Below are positions 6,573 to 14,668 of a stretch of 16,621 nucleotides of DNA, one piece after another. Position numbers and translations under genes: made by a program. The first letter of the stretch is position 1. Each line of letters opens with the position of its first letter. The DNA is taken from assembly GCA_031272655.1 (NCBI GenBank), contig JAISTJ010000063.1:1-16621 (forward strand), read 5' to 3'. The notes under the pieces were generated by a model. It ran no database searches. It saw only the letters and a program-made list of their open reading frames with translations, and had not been told where the DNA came from. This DNA comes from Tannerella sp. Its GTDB lineage: Bacteria > Bacteroidota > Bacteroidia > Bacteroidales > Tannerellaceae.

Positions 6573-7927
6573 CCCGGATATACAAAATCACAGTTTCGCC
6601 ATTCGTCGGATATACGTATAAAAGTACTCTTTTGCTTGCTGACAATCCAGTCCTTGAGGATTTCTTCCCGTTTCTTGCCTTCCACCATCGCCTTAAGTTC
6701 CTGAAAATCATCGGAAACATTAGCCTGATGAGCGTTAATCCTTGATTTGAGTTTAACGATTGCGACAACGTCTTTTTCGGCGCTGTTCTTCATTTTGAAA
6801 GGCTTTGAAATCTCGCCTACCTTCAGCCTGTCCACAACTACGCCCATCCCCTGCGGCAATTCTTCCATCTCGAATTTGGGCGTTCCGTAGTTACGGCTTT
6901 CCATGTTCTTATTGACCATCAGGCCTTTATTGTTCCTCGTATCCTTGTCGGACGAGACGTATCTGACGGCCTCTTCAAAAGTCAGTTTGTTGTCGTTGAT
7001 GTCGTTGTAAAGCGTGTCGAGGCGGCTGATAGCCTTGTTCATCTCTTGGTCAGACACTTTTGGGCGAAGCAGGATATGGCGGCAATTGATGCGGTCGCCG
7101 CGTTTCTCTATCAGCTGAATGATATGGTAACCGTACTCCGTTTCGACAACGTTGGAGACCCTTGTCGGGTCGTTGAGGCTTGAAAGGGTGTTGGCAAAAG
7201 CGGGGTCAAGCTCCACTTTCGACAGGAAGCCCGTTTCGCCGCCACGAATGGCAGTCCCCTGATCTTCGGAGTACAGCAGCGCGAGGGAAGAAAAGGTATA
7301 TTGCCCGCTGTTGATTTTTTCGGTGAAGTCGCGAAGCCGCGCTTTGATGGCGTCAATATCGGACACGGGGATGATCGGCTCCATCGTAACTATCTCAACC
7401 TCAACGGTTGCGGGAATCATCGGCAGACTGTCTTTCGATATCTGGCTGAAATATTTACGCACATCAGAGGGGGTCAGTTTGATGTCGCCCACAATCTTGC
7501 GCTGCATCTCTTCGACAACCTGCTGGTCGCGGATGACTTTTTTCTGCTCTTCCTTTATCTGCGACAGCTTTTTGCCGCCCATGTACTCTTCCAGTTTCTC
7601 TTTCGAGCCGACGCGATTGATGGCCATGTTCACCCATCTGTCCACGTAACGGAGCACATTATTTTCATCTGCGTAAATACTGTCCACTTTCGCCTGACTG
7701 AGAAACAGCTTCTGGACTGCAATCTGTTCGGGCAGTGTGCAATACGGATCGCCGTCGAAACGGATATTCTCGTTTTGCATGTACAGGCGCTTGTTTTCAA
7801 CGTCCGAACGCAAGATAGGCTCATCCCCTACCACCCAGATAACTTCATCAATGACATTCCTCTGCGCAATAGCGTGGAACGATGTCAAAAAAGCTAATAA
7901 TCCTATAGTTAATACTCTGTTTATCAT
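6557..7927 (-). CDS. surA: SurA-type periplasmic chaperone / peptidyl-prolyl isomerase
   Basis: SurA-family proteins escort unfolded outer-membrane proteins through the periplasm to the BAM machinery. The 456 residues begin with a signal peptide (LTIGLLAFLTSFHAIA, about 6-21) ending AIA-QR. A SurA N-terminal helical chaperone domain follows (about 23-165: VIDEVIWVVGDEPILRSDV, then VGSKEKLEEYMGGKKLSQIK). Parvulin domain 1 spans about 172-275, with GGETGFLSKVELDPAFA at 229-245 and YGYHIIQL at 265-272. Parvulin domain 2 spans about 281-395 (CRHILLRP, 282-289), and a short helical tail closes the protein. This is the standard SurA layout, so length and order are normal. It lies 10 bp after the lipoprotein gene and overlaps the next gene, lptA-like. 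Both products act in outer-membrane assembly, which fits a shared operon. Confidence 0.92.
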   Translation of the reverse strand: MINRVLTIGLLAFLTSFHAIAQRNVIDEVIWVVGDEPILRSDVENKRLYMQNENIRFDGDPYCTLPEQIAVQKLFLSQAKVDSIYADENNVLRYVDRWVNMAINRVGSKEKLEEYMGGKKLSQIKEEQKKVIRDQQVVEEMQRKIVGDIKLTPSDVRKYFSQISKDSLPMIPATVEVEIVTMEPIIPVSDIDAIKARLRDFTEKINSGQYTFSSLALLYSEDQGTAIRGGETGFLSKVELDPAFANTLSSLNDPTRVSNVVETEYGYHIIQLIEKRGDRINCRHILLRPKVSDQEMNKAISRLDTLYNDINDNKLTFEEAVRYVSSDKDTRNNKGLMVNKNMESRNYGTPKFEMEELPQGMGVVVDRLKVGEISKPFKMKNSAEKDVVAIVKLKSRINAHQANVSDDFQELKAMVEGKKREEILKDWIVSKQKSTFIRISDEWRNCDFVYPGWIKE

Positions 7928-7937
7928 ACTTTTATCC

Positions 7938-8801
7938 TTATTTTGTATTAAACTTCACAGTGCCGTTTTTGACGGCGTCTTTATAGAGTTCTTCGCCGAA
8001 TTTGTTCAGGAAATCAATTTTCCTCCTGTTAATCAGCATGTTCTTAATCTGCGGCTCTACATAGTCGAAGGGCGCAATATTGCCGACAAGCAGTTTGTCG
8101 GAGATATTCAGGAAGTAGTGGAAAACGCTGTCGGAGACCTCAATATGGTCATTAATACGCAGGAACCGTGCGGGGTCGGTGAAGCGTTGCGGCATCTTTA
8201 CCGCATAATCTTCAAACCTGACCCACCGGTCGTTGAAATAGTCGAATGTTACAGCGTTTTGAAGGCTGTATTTTTCGATTTTTTCAAGCGCATCTTCGTT
8301 TCCCGCCCTGTACCACTTTCTTACCTCATCGAGTTTTGGGGCGTTCACCGGCACTTTGAGAAACAATCCTTTTATAAGGTTCTCACTGAGAGTGAATTGC
8401 TCTTTATTTTCCTCATAATAACGCAGTTTGTCGTATTCGCCTATGTTTGCCGATACTTTGTCTTTGACAAGCCGCTCCTGATAGCGGTATCGTATCAGGG
8501 AACGCCTGTATTCATTTACTAACCTGTCAACTTCAGCCCTGTCGTCGCCTATATTTTTGTAAGCGGCAACGTCGGTCAGTTTGTCTATAATCCACTTCTT
8601 GATATAGTTTTCGGCATGAATCAAACTGTCGGCGGACGAGATGCCCGACGGTATCATACTTTTGACTTCGGCGCTCATAAGAACGGATTCGTTAACCCTG
8701 ACCAACTCTTCGTTTTGCGTAAACTTAGACTGCGAATCGCCACATCCGAAACCACAAACGCATCCGAATACAAAAATATATACCAACCGCTTTTGCTTCA
8801 T
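7938..8801 (-). CDS. SurA-like lipoprotein without a recognisable parvulin domain
   Basis: The protein has 287 residues from ATG 8801. The longer frame to 8834 begins at TTG and would overlap the previous gene by 29 bp, whereas ATG 8801 lies 4 bp after its stop and starts a signal peptide directly. Residues 1-20 (MKQKRLVYIFVFGCVCGFGC) form a lipoprotein signal with three possible lipidation cysteines (14, 16, 20); Cys20 before GDSQ best fits the h-region length. Residues about 34-135 are helical and SurA-N-like: an early VNESVLMSAEV, then IIDKLTDVAAYKNIG and YRRSLIRYRYQERLV. The segment where a parvulin would follow (LIKGLFLKVPVNAP, 142-155) keeps a beta-strand look but lacks the GGxxGxxxxxE and FGYHII motifs. 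It is probably a chaperone-only partner of the flanking isomerases. Confidence 0.8.
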   Translation of the reverse strand: MKQKRLVYIFVFGCVCGFGCGDSQSKFTQNEELVRVNESVLMSAEVKSMIPSGISSADSLIHAENYIKKWIIDKLTDVAAYKNIGDDRAEVDRLVNEYRRSLIRYRYQERLVKDKVSANIGEYDKLRYYEENKEQFTLSENLIKGLFLKVPVNAPKLDEVRKWYRAGNEDALEKIEKYSLQNAVTFDYFNDRWVRFEDYAVKMPQRFTDPARFLRINDHIEVSDSVFHYFLNISDKLLVGNIAPFDYVEPQIKNMLINRRKIDFLNKFGEELYKDAVKNGTVKFNTK

Positions 8802-8805
8802 CTTG

Positions 8806-10395
8806 TTAAAGATATTTCTTGATTTGTTTGACAACTTTTTTGTTGATTTTGACAGGATATTTTTCGTTCAGTTCCTTGATCCATTCGGCTTCGAGAGCAG
8901 GTTGCTCTTCGGCGGGCTTGCTCCAGATGCGTTTATTGCTAATTTCAAACAGCAGGATGCCGTCGTAATACTCTTTAACAAGCATGTTGTATTCGGGGTA
9001 ATCACGTTCGAGGTTGCGCCGTTCAAGCTCGGTAACGATGTCCCGGACGAAGAGGTCGAACACTTCCTGCAGGAAATCCTGAGAATATGTTTTGGCCGAA
9101 CGCGCTTTATAGTAGATGTATTCGGCGAACTCCGCCTGTGGGAAGTTGATTGAATCAAGGGTGATAAGCGTTTTGAACATCTGCGTCGCTTTCTTGTAGA
9201 AGTTGGTGTCGGTCGGGAAATAGTCGGCCGCAAGAGCGTTCAGTTCGGCGTATGCTTCGGGGTAGAAAACATATCCGTGGCGCGCTTTCATCTTCTCTTC
9301 AAAGCCGCGATAGAGGTCGAAATTGCGCTCCGTCCGCTTCATGTTCTCGTAAATCTGGCTTTCCATCTCCTCATAAGGGATATCTGTCTTTTTATCAAGC
9401 AGTTTGATTATATGATAACCGAATCGCGTTTGTACCGGTTTACTTATGTCGCCTATGTTTTGAAGCGAGAAAGCGGCCTGTTCAAACGATTCGACCATTT
9501 CTCCAAGCCCGAAGTAGTTAAGAACGCCGCCGCGGGCGCCCGAAATAGTGTCGTTGGAATAAGTTTTAGCCAGCTCTGCGAAGTCGGCGCCCCCAATAGC
9601 CTGATTATAAACGGAATCAGCCCTGAGCAGGGTGGCGGCTTTCAGTTCATCGGAAGGCTCATCGCTGTTGTATCCCACCAAGATATGCGCCACGCGCACC
9701 CTTCCGGGGTTAGGAATCCGCCTGTCCAACCGCATGATATGAAAGCCCGAAATCGAACGAAGCGGCGGTATTATCTCGCCCACATTCATCGTATATAGCT
9801 TATCCTCAATCAGTTTCATCATCTGAAGCGGATAAACATATTCGACTTTGCCGTAAACGATGCCCGGATTGTCGGTGGACAGTTCCGTGCCGACCGAATC
9901 GAGCGGCTCGCCGTTCATAATGCGCTGATAAGCAGCCTGAGCCTTCTCAAATTGGGCTACGGTGTCTTTTGCCGTAAGCTCCTCGCCGCGAAAACGGAAA
10001 ACTATATAAGTGAAGCCCGGAATAAGTTTCGAGCGGTCGTAAATAACCCTCATTGCCGAGTCTTCGCCGACCTTGTCGGACAGGAAGCTCTCCTGCAACT
10101 GCTTTTTGTAGTCTTCGAGTTCGAGTTCGAACTTAGGCGCCTTGTTGATTGTAAGCGCCTCAGCATCAGCTACTTTAAGCTTATAATTTTTAAATAATTC
10201 AACATAATCGGCAACGGATTTTTTATTGTTAAAATCCACGCTGTTGTCTTTTTTCGCAAAAAAGACAAACTCGGATACGGGTATGTCCTTTCCTGCAACA
10301 GTCATAACTATCGGGTCTTTTTTCTCCTTAGCGGAGATGGCGGTCGTCGCAACGGCGGCCAAAAATAAAAAAACTGCAATTTTCTTCATAAACAT
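8806..10395 (-). CDS. Periplasmic peptidyl-prolyl isomerase with parvulin domains (PpiC/SurA family)
   Basis: The 529-residue protein carries a signal peptide (MKKIAVFLFLAAVATTAISA; the start could be Met1 or Met3 at 10389, and Met3 gives the more usual n-region). Residues about 28-120 form a helical chaperone part. A degenerate first parvulin unit follows (about 128-224, recognisable by GFHIMRLDR). A well-kept second unit runs 233-333: VRVAHILVGYN, RGGVLNYFGLGEMVESFEQAAF and FGYHIIKLLDKK. The remaining about 190 residues form a long helical tail rich in charged and aromatic residues, with no recognised domain. The expected role is folding or carriage of envelope proteins in the periplasm. 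It lies 27 bp after recQ and 4 bp before the lipoprotein gene. The tail is longer than in E. coli SurA or PpiD, so the client or partner may differ. Confidence 0.9.
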   Translation of the reverse strand: MFMKKIAVFLFLAAVATTAISAKEKKDPIVMTVAGKDIPVSEFVFFAKKDNSVDFNNKKSVADYVELFKNYKLKVADAEALTINKAPKFELELEDYKKQLQESFLSDKVGEDSAMRVIYDRSKLIPGFTYIVFRFRGEELTAKDTVAQFEKAQAAYQRIMNGEPLDSVGTELSTDNPGIVYGKVEYVYPLQMMKLIEDKLYTMNVGEIIPPLRSISGFHIMRLDRRIPNPGRVRVAHILVGYNSDEPSDELKAATLLRADSVYNQAIGGADFAELAKTYSNDTISGARGGVLNYFGLGEMVESFEQAAFSLQNIGDISKPVQTRFGYHIIKLLDKKTDIPYEEMESQIYENMKRTERNFDLYRGFEEKMKARHGYVFYPEAYAELNALAADYFPTDTNFYKKATQMFKTLITLDSINFPQAEFAEYIYYKARSAKTYSQDFLQEVFDLFVRDIVTELERRNLERDYPEYNMLVKEYYDGILLFEISNKRIWSKPAEEQPALEAEWIKELNEKYPVKINKKVVKQIKKYL

Positions 10396-10422
10396 TCGTT
10401 TAAAATTAATATCAAATTATTA

Positions 10423-12738
10423 TCAATTAGCGAGTTCCGAAATAAATTTAATACGAATAAGACGTATTTCTTCCTCCGTATAATCGCCTCCCAGCTCTTT
10501 GATGGCTGTTTCGAGGGAATCGGTTTCAGATTCCTTAAAATACTGGTAGATTTCCGCAATATGGTCTTCATCAATGACTTCGTTAATGAAGTAATCAATG
10601 TTCAGGCGTGTACCCGAATAGACAATTGTTTCAATCTCGTCGAGCAGCTCGTCAAATTCAAGCCCTTTACTGATGGCGATATCGTCTAACGCCACTTTTC
10701 TGTCAATACTCTGCACAATCCATACTTTCAATTTTGATTTGTTTGCAATCGTCCTGACGCGCAGGTCTTCGGGACGTTCAATTTCATTCTCTTCCACGTA
10801 CTTCTTAATTATTTCCACAAATTCTTTGCCATAGCGTTTTGCTTTACCGGCTCCTACACCCGGTATGTTTTGAAGTTCATCAACCGTAACGGGATAAGTA
10901 GTAGCCATTGCTTCGAGAGAGGGGTCTTGGAAGATCACGTAAGGGGGAACTTCGAGTTTTTTCGACATTTTTTTCCGCAGATCCTTCATTATTGCAAACA
11001 ATTCGGGATCAACAGCGCACGAGGCGCCGCTCTGTAACGGAACATCATCGCCGTCATCGTCATCGTCAAACTCATGGTCTTTGACAACCATGAACGAGAC
11101 GGGGTTATGTACGAACTCGCGTCCTTTTTTCGAAATCTTCAGCAGACCGTAGTTTTCAATATCTTTTTCTATGTAGCCGGCTATCAGCGCCTGACGGATT
11201 ATAGCCATCCACAGTCTTTCATTTTCATCATCTCCGGTTCCATATACTTCAAGTTCATTATGATGATATGACACAATGTCGGAAGTATCTTTTCCCATCA
11301 ACACATCCACTACATATTCGGCTTTAAAATTTTCTTTGAGCGCCGAAATCGCCTCAAGCACTGTGAGGAGGAACTCTTTTGCTTCAATCATTTTCTTTGG
11401 TTTCAGGCAGTTATCGCAATTACAACAATTATCTTCTTCATATTTTTCACCGAAATAATGCAGCAACACTTTGCGGCGGCACAAGGCCGTTTCGGCATAA
11501 GCGGCTGTCTCGAGCAGCAGTTGTTTCCCTATTTCCTGCTCTACAACGGGTTTGCCTTGAAGGAATTTTTCAAGCTTCTGAAGATCTTTGCTTGAATAAA
11601 AGGCAAGACATAGACCTTCGCCGCCGTCCCTTCCGGCGCGTCCCGTCTCCTGATAATACCCTTCAAGGCTCTTAGGTATATCATAATGAATAACATAGCG
11701 CACATCGGGCTTGTCTATGCCCATCCCGAAAGCAATCGTAGCCACTATCACATCTACTTCCTCCATCAGGAAAGCATCCTGGTTGGCGGAGCGCACCTGC
11801 GAATCCATCCCCGCATGATACGCAAGGGCTTTGATGTTGTTCGCCTGAAGGATTTCGGCAAACTTTTCCACTTCCTTGCGGCTCAGGCAGTAAATGATTC
11901 CCGATTTGCCCTCGTTTTGCTTTATGAACTTAATTATATCTTTTTCAATATCGTTTGTTTTGGGACGTACTTCGTAATATAGATTAGGGCGGTTGAACGA
12001 CGACGAGAACACCGTTGCCTTCATCATTCCGAGATTTTTTTGTATGTCATGCTGCACTTTCGGAGTGGCGGTAGCTGTCAGCGCTATCACCGGCCGCACA
12101 CCTATCTCATTGATTATAGGCCTGATACGGCGATATTCGGGACGGAAATCGTGTCCCCACTCCGAAATACAGTGAGCTTCATCAACGGCGTAAAAAGAGA
12201 TGTTTAACTTGCGCAGAAACAGTATGTTTTCTTCTTTTGTCAGCGACTCTGGCGCCACGTAAAGGAGTTTAGTTTTTCCTGACAAAATGTCAGATTTCAC
12301 TTCGTCAATAGCCGCTTTGTTAAGCGACGAGTTGATAAAATGCGCTATCCCGTCTTCATCGCTGAAGTTGCGCATCGCGTCCACCTGATTTTTCATCAGC
12401 GCTATCAGGGGCGAGATGACGATAGCGGTGCCGGGCATCAGCAGGGCGGGCAGCTGGTAGCACAGCGATTTGCCCCCGCCCGTTGGCATCAGCACAAACG
12501 TATCTTTCTCAGCAAGAACGTTTTCGATAATATGTTTCTGGTTGCCCTTGAAGTTGTCGAAACCGAAATTCAACTTCATAGACGCTGCAATATCGAACTT
12601 TTTCTTCACTTCTTCGATACTTTTACACGTCTTTGAAGAGGCTTTTTTCGCTTTTGCCGGTTTCTTTCCGGTTGCGGTTGCAGCGGCTTCGGTTGCGTCT
12701 TTTGTTTCTTCCTTTTGGGCTGTCGTCTTTTTTGCCAT
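10423..12738 (-). CDS. recQ: ATP-dependent DNA helicase RecQ
   Basis: RecQ is a 3'-5' DNA helicase acting at stalled forks and in recombination. The 771 residues have helicase motifs in order: MPTGGGKS (Walker A, 84-91), VDEAHCISEWGHDFRPEY (185-202, DEAH plus aromatic-rich loop), TATATPK (221-227) and QETGRAGRD (363-371). Zinc-binding cysteines 420, 438, 441 and 444 follow, in Cx17CxxCxxC spacing with an extra Cys439. The winged-helix RQC domain covers about 450-550, an HRDC domain about 575-655 (VDELQNIPGVGAGKAKRYG, 618-636), and a C-terminal helix-turn-helix-like region about 660-770 ends the protein. Two oddities are an N-terminal Lys/Ala-rich tail (2-36) absent from E. coli RecQ and an acidic run EFDDDDDGDD (556-565) between RQC and HRDC. 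It is 11 bp after clpX. Confidence 0.96.
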   Translation of the reverse strand: MAKKTTAQKEETKDATEAAATATGKKPAKAKKASSKTCKSIEEVKKKFDIAASMKLNFGFDNFKGNQKHIIENVLAEKDTFVLMPTGGGKSLCYQLPALLMPGTAIVISPLIALMKNQVDAMRNFSDEDGIAHFINSSLNKAAIDEVKSDILSGKTKLLYVAPESLTKEENILFLRKLNISFYAVDEAHCISEWGHDFRPEYRRIRPIINEIGVRPVIALTATATPKVQHDIQKNLGMMKATVFSSSFNRPNLYYEVRPKTNDIEKDIIKFIKQNEGKSGIIYCLSRKEVEKFAEILQANNIKALAYHAGMDSQVRSANQDAFLMEEVDVIVATIAFGMGIDKPDVRYVIHYDIPKSLEGYYQETGRAGRDGGEGLCLAFYSSKDLQKLEKFLQGKPVVEQEIGKQLLLETAAYAETALCRRKVLLHYFGEKYEEDNCCNCDNCLKPKKMIEAKEFLLTVLEAISALKENFKAEYVVDVLMGKDTSDIVSYHHNELEVYGTGDDENERLWMAIIRQALIAGYIEKDIENYGLLKISKKGREFVHNPVSFMVVKDHEFDDDDDGDDVPLQSGASCAVDPELFAIMKDLRKKMSKKLEVPPYVIFQDPSLEAMATTYPVTVDELQNIPGVGAGKAKRYGKEFVEIIKKYVEENEIERPEDLRVRTIANKSKLKVWIVQSIDRKVALDDIAISKGLEFDELLDEIETIVYSGTRLNIDYFINEVIDEDHIAEIYQYFKESETDSLETAIKELGGDYTEEEIRLIRIKFISELAN

Positions 12739-12749
12739 AAATTCTTGTT

Positions 12750-13988
12750 TTATGCTACTATCTGCAACCTGTTCACATCTGCATTTTCAAAATTTTCCCT
12801 GGCGTAATCGAGTGTTACGTGCAGTTCGCGCTGAGTGCCGGACGGCATATTAAACATGGCGTCCATCATTATTGTCTCCACTATTGACCGCAAGCCGCGG
12901 GCGCCAAGTTTCAGCTCCGTTGTTTTATCTACGATGTAGTCATAAACTTCTTCGTCGAAAGTGAGCTTTATCCTGTCTAAATCAAATAGCTTGACATACT
13001 GCTTGATAATAGAATTTTTCGGTTCCGTCAATATTCGCCGCATAGCTGTCCTGTCTAACTGTTCCAGATAGGTTAGAATCGGCAGGCGACCGACTATTTC
13101 GGGAATAAGACCGTAAGCTTTCAGGTCGGTTGCATTGACGTACTGGAGCATGTTATCGCGGTCATAGCCCGAATGGTCGCGGTTGGCGGTATAACCTACA
13201 ACGCGGGTGTTGAGCCGTTGGGCTATCTTCTTCTCTATGCCGTCAAAAGCGCCCCCGCATATAAACAGGATGTTTGTAGTGTCAATAGGCACCATTTTCT
13301 GTTCCGGATGCTTGCGCCCTCCCTGCGGCGGCACGTTCACCACCGAGCCTTCGAGCAGCTTAAGCAAACCCTGCTGTACGCCCTCGCCGCTCACGTCGCG
13401 CGTGATGGATGGGTTATCGCTCTTCCGGGCAATCTTATCTATCTCATCAATAAAAACGATTCCGCGCTCGGTCGCTTCGACGTTGTAGTCTGCCGCCTGA
13501 AGAAGTCGCGTAAGGACGCTTTCAACATCTTCGCCCACATAGCCGGCTTCGGTCAGCACCGTTGCATCAACAATGCAGAACGGGACATGCAACTTCTTAG
13601 CAATAGTGCGGGCAAGAAGCGTCTTACCCGTACCGGTGGCGCCTACCATAACGATATTCGACTTTTCTATCTCCACATCGTCTTTACGTTTATCATTCTG
13701 CATCAGCCTTTTATAGTGGTTATAAACTGCTACGGAAAGGTATTTTTTCGCCTCATCCTGACCTATCACATATTCGTCGAGAAAGCTCTTTATTTCTTCC
13801 GGATAGGGGATGTTGGTATTTTGCAAAGGTAAGATATCCTCTCTAAACCGCTTTTTTTCTTCTTTCAAAATAGAAAAAGCCTGCTCGCAGCAGTTGTCGC
13901 ATATCGCACCCGACAACCCTGTTAAAAGCAGTTTGACTTCTCTGCGCGGCTTACCGCAGAACGAACATTTTTCATCTCTCAATGCCAT
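12750..13988 (-). CDS. clpX: ClpX, ATP-dependent unfoldase of the ClpXP protease
   Basis: ClpX is a hexameric AAA+ unfoldase that selects substrates and feeds them to ClpP. In 412 residues it shows the N-terminal zinc-binding domain (Cys8, Cys11, Cys30, Cys33), Walker A GATGTGKT (116-123), Walker [10 protein letters not shown] (177-185), the GYVG pore loop (149-152), the RKH loop (225-227) and sensor-2 GARGLRS (362-368). The position of the ClpP-docking IGF loop reads [11 protein letters not shown] (261-271), that is VGY instead of IGF. I believe this is the usual state in Bacteroidota. It lies 6 bp after clpP, as expected for co-production of the two subunits. The start ATG 13988 gives the complete zinc domain. 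Confidence 0.97.
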   Translation of the reverse strand: MALRDEKCSFCGKPRREVKLLLTGLSGAICDNCCEQAFSILKEEKKRFREDILPLQNTNIPYPEEIKSFLDEYVIGQDEAKKYLSVAVYNHYKRLMQNDKRKDDVEIEKSNIVMVGATGTGKTLLARTIAKKLHVPFCIVDATVLTEAGYVGEDVESVLTRLLQAADYNVEATERGIVFIDEIDKIARKSDNPSITRDVSGEGVQQGLLKLLEGSVVNVPPQGGRKHPEQKMVPIDTTNILFICGGAFDGIEKKIAQRLNTRVVGYTANRDHSGYDRDNMLQYVNATDLKAYGLIPEIVGRLPILTYLEQLDRTAMRRILTEPKNSIIKQYVKLFDLDRIKLTFDEEVYDYIVDKTTELKLGARGLRSIVETIMMDAMFNMPSGTQRELHVTLDYARENFENADVNRLQIVA

Positions 13989-13994
13989 CTTTTT

Positions 13995-14660
13995 TTACGC
14001 TTTTTTTGTCAGTACATCGTCAATCATTCCGTATTCCTTCGCTTCGGCGGCCGACATCCAGTAGTCGCGGTCGCTGTCCCGTTCAATCTCGTCGTAGGTC
14101 TTGCCGGTATGCTTGGCTAAAATGTTATAAAGTTCCTGTTTGATTTTAATTATCTCTTTTACAGTTATTTCCATATCTTTTGCCTGCCCCTGCATGCCTC
14201 CCATCGGCTGGTGAATCATCACGCGCGAGTGCTCTAGTCCGAAACGCTTGCCGGTAGCGCCGGCAGCAAGTATCACCGACGCCATAGAGGCCGCAATGCC
14301 TGTACAGATGGTGGAAATCTTGCAACCGATATACTGCATCGTATCGTAAATGCCCAGACCTGCGTATATCACCCCGCCCGGAGAGTTGATGTAGATTGAA
14401 ATATCCTTGCCCGGATCGCTCGTGTCCAAATAGAGCAACTGCGCCTGTATCACATTGGCGGTGTAGTCGTCTATCTGCGTGCCGAGGAAGATGATGCGGT
14501 CCATCATCAGCCTCGAAAATACGTCCATCTGGGCTACGTTAAGCTGCCTCTCTTCGATGATTGTAGGCGAGATGTAACTTGACGTAAAATTCATATAGCT
14601 ATCTAAAGCATTGCTGTTCAATCCTTTATGTTTAACAGCATAATCTCTGAAATCGTTCAT
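13995..14660 (-). CDS. clpP: ClpP, proteolytic subunit of ClpXP
   Basis: ClpP is the serine peptidase that forms the double-heptamer chamber of ClpXP. Its 221 residues contain the oxyanion segment NSPGG (92-96), the nucleophile Ser125 in GIAASMASVI, catalytic His150 in VMIHQPMGG and Asp199 in DSDRDYWMSAAEA. The Ser-His spacing of 25 and His-Asp spacing of 49 match E. coli ClpP. A 20-30 residue N-terminal stretch before ISPTIIEE is a probable propeptide or disordered lead that is removed or flexible. It lies 8 bp after tig and 6 bp before clpX. A single clpP is seen, with no adjacent paralogue. Confidence 0.97.
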   Translation of the reverse strand: MNDFRDYAVKHKGLNSNALDSYMNFTSSYISPTIIEERQLNVAQMDVFSRLMMDRIIFLGTQIDDYTANVIQAQLLYLDTSDPGKDISIYINSPGGVIYAGLGIYDTMQYIGCKISTICTGIAASMASVILAAGATGKRFGLEHSRVMIHQPMGGMQGQAKDMEITVKEIIKIKQELYNILAKHTGKTYDEIERDSDRDYWMSAAEAKEYGMIDDVLTKKA

Positions 14661-14668
14661 ATTATATA

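Noticed and set aside
7737..8522. Plus-strand ORF of 261 codons
   Set aside because: It spans the surA and lipoprotein genes in antisense and crosses their junction; there is no domain and no promoter.
10396..10422. Promoter between recQ and the first PPIase gene
   Set aside because: The 27-bp gap contains ATAATTTG, which misses the TAnnTTTG pattern, and has no -33 box; read-through from recQ is the simpler view.
13173..13832. Plus-strand ORF of 219 codons opposite clpX
   Set aside because: clpX is fully conserved with all motifs in the minus frame; the antisense frame has no recognisable feature.
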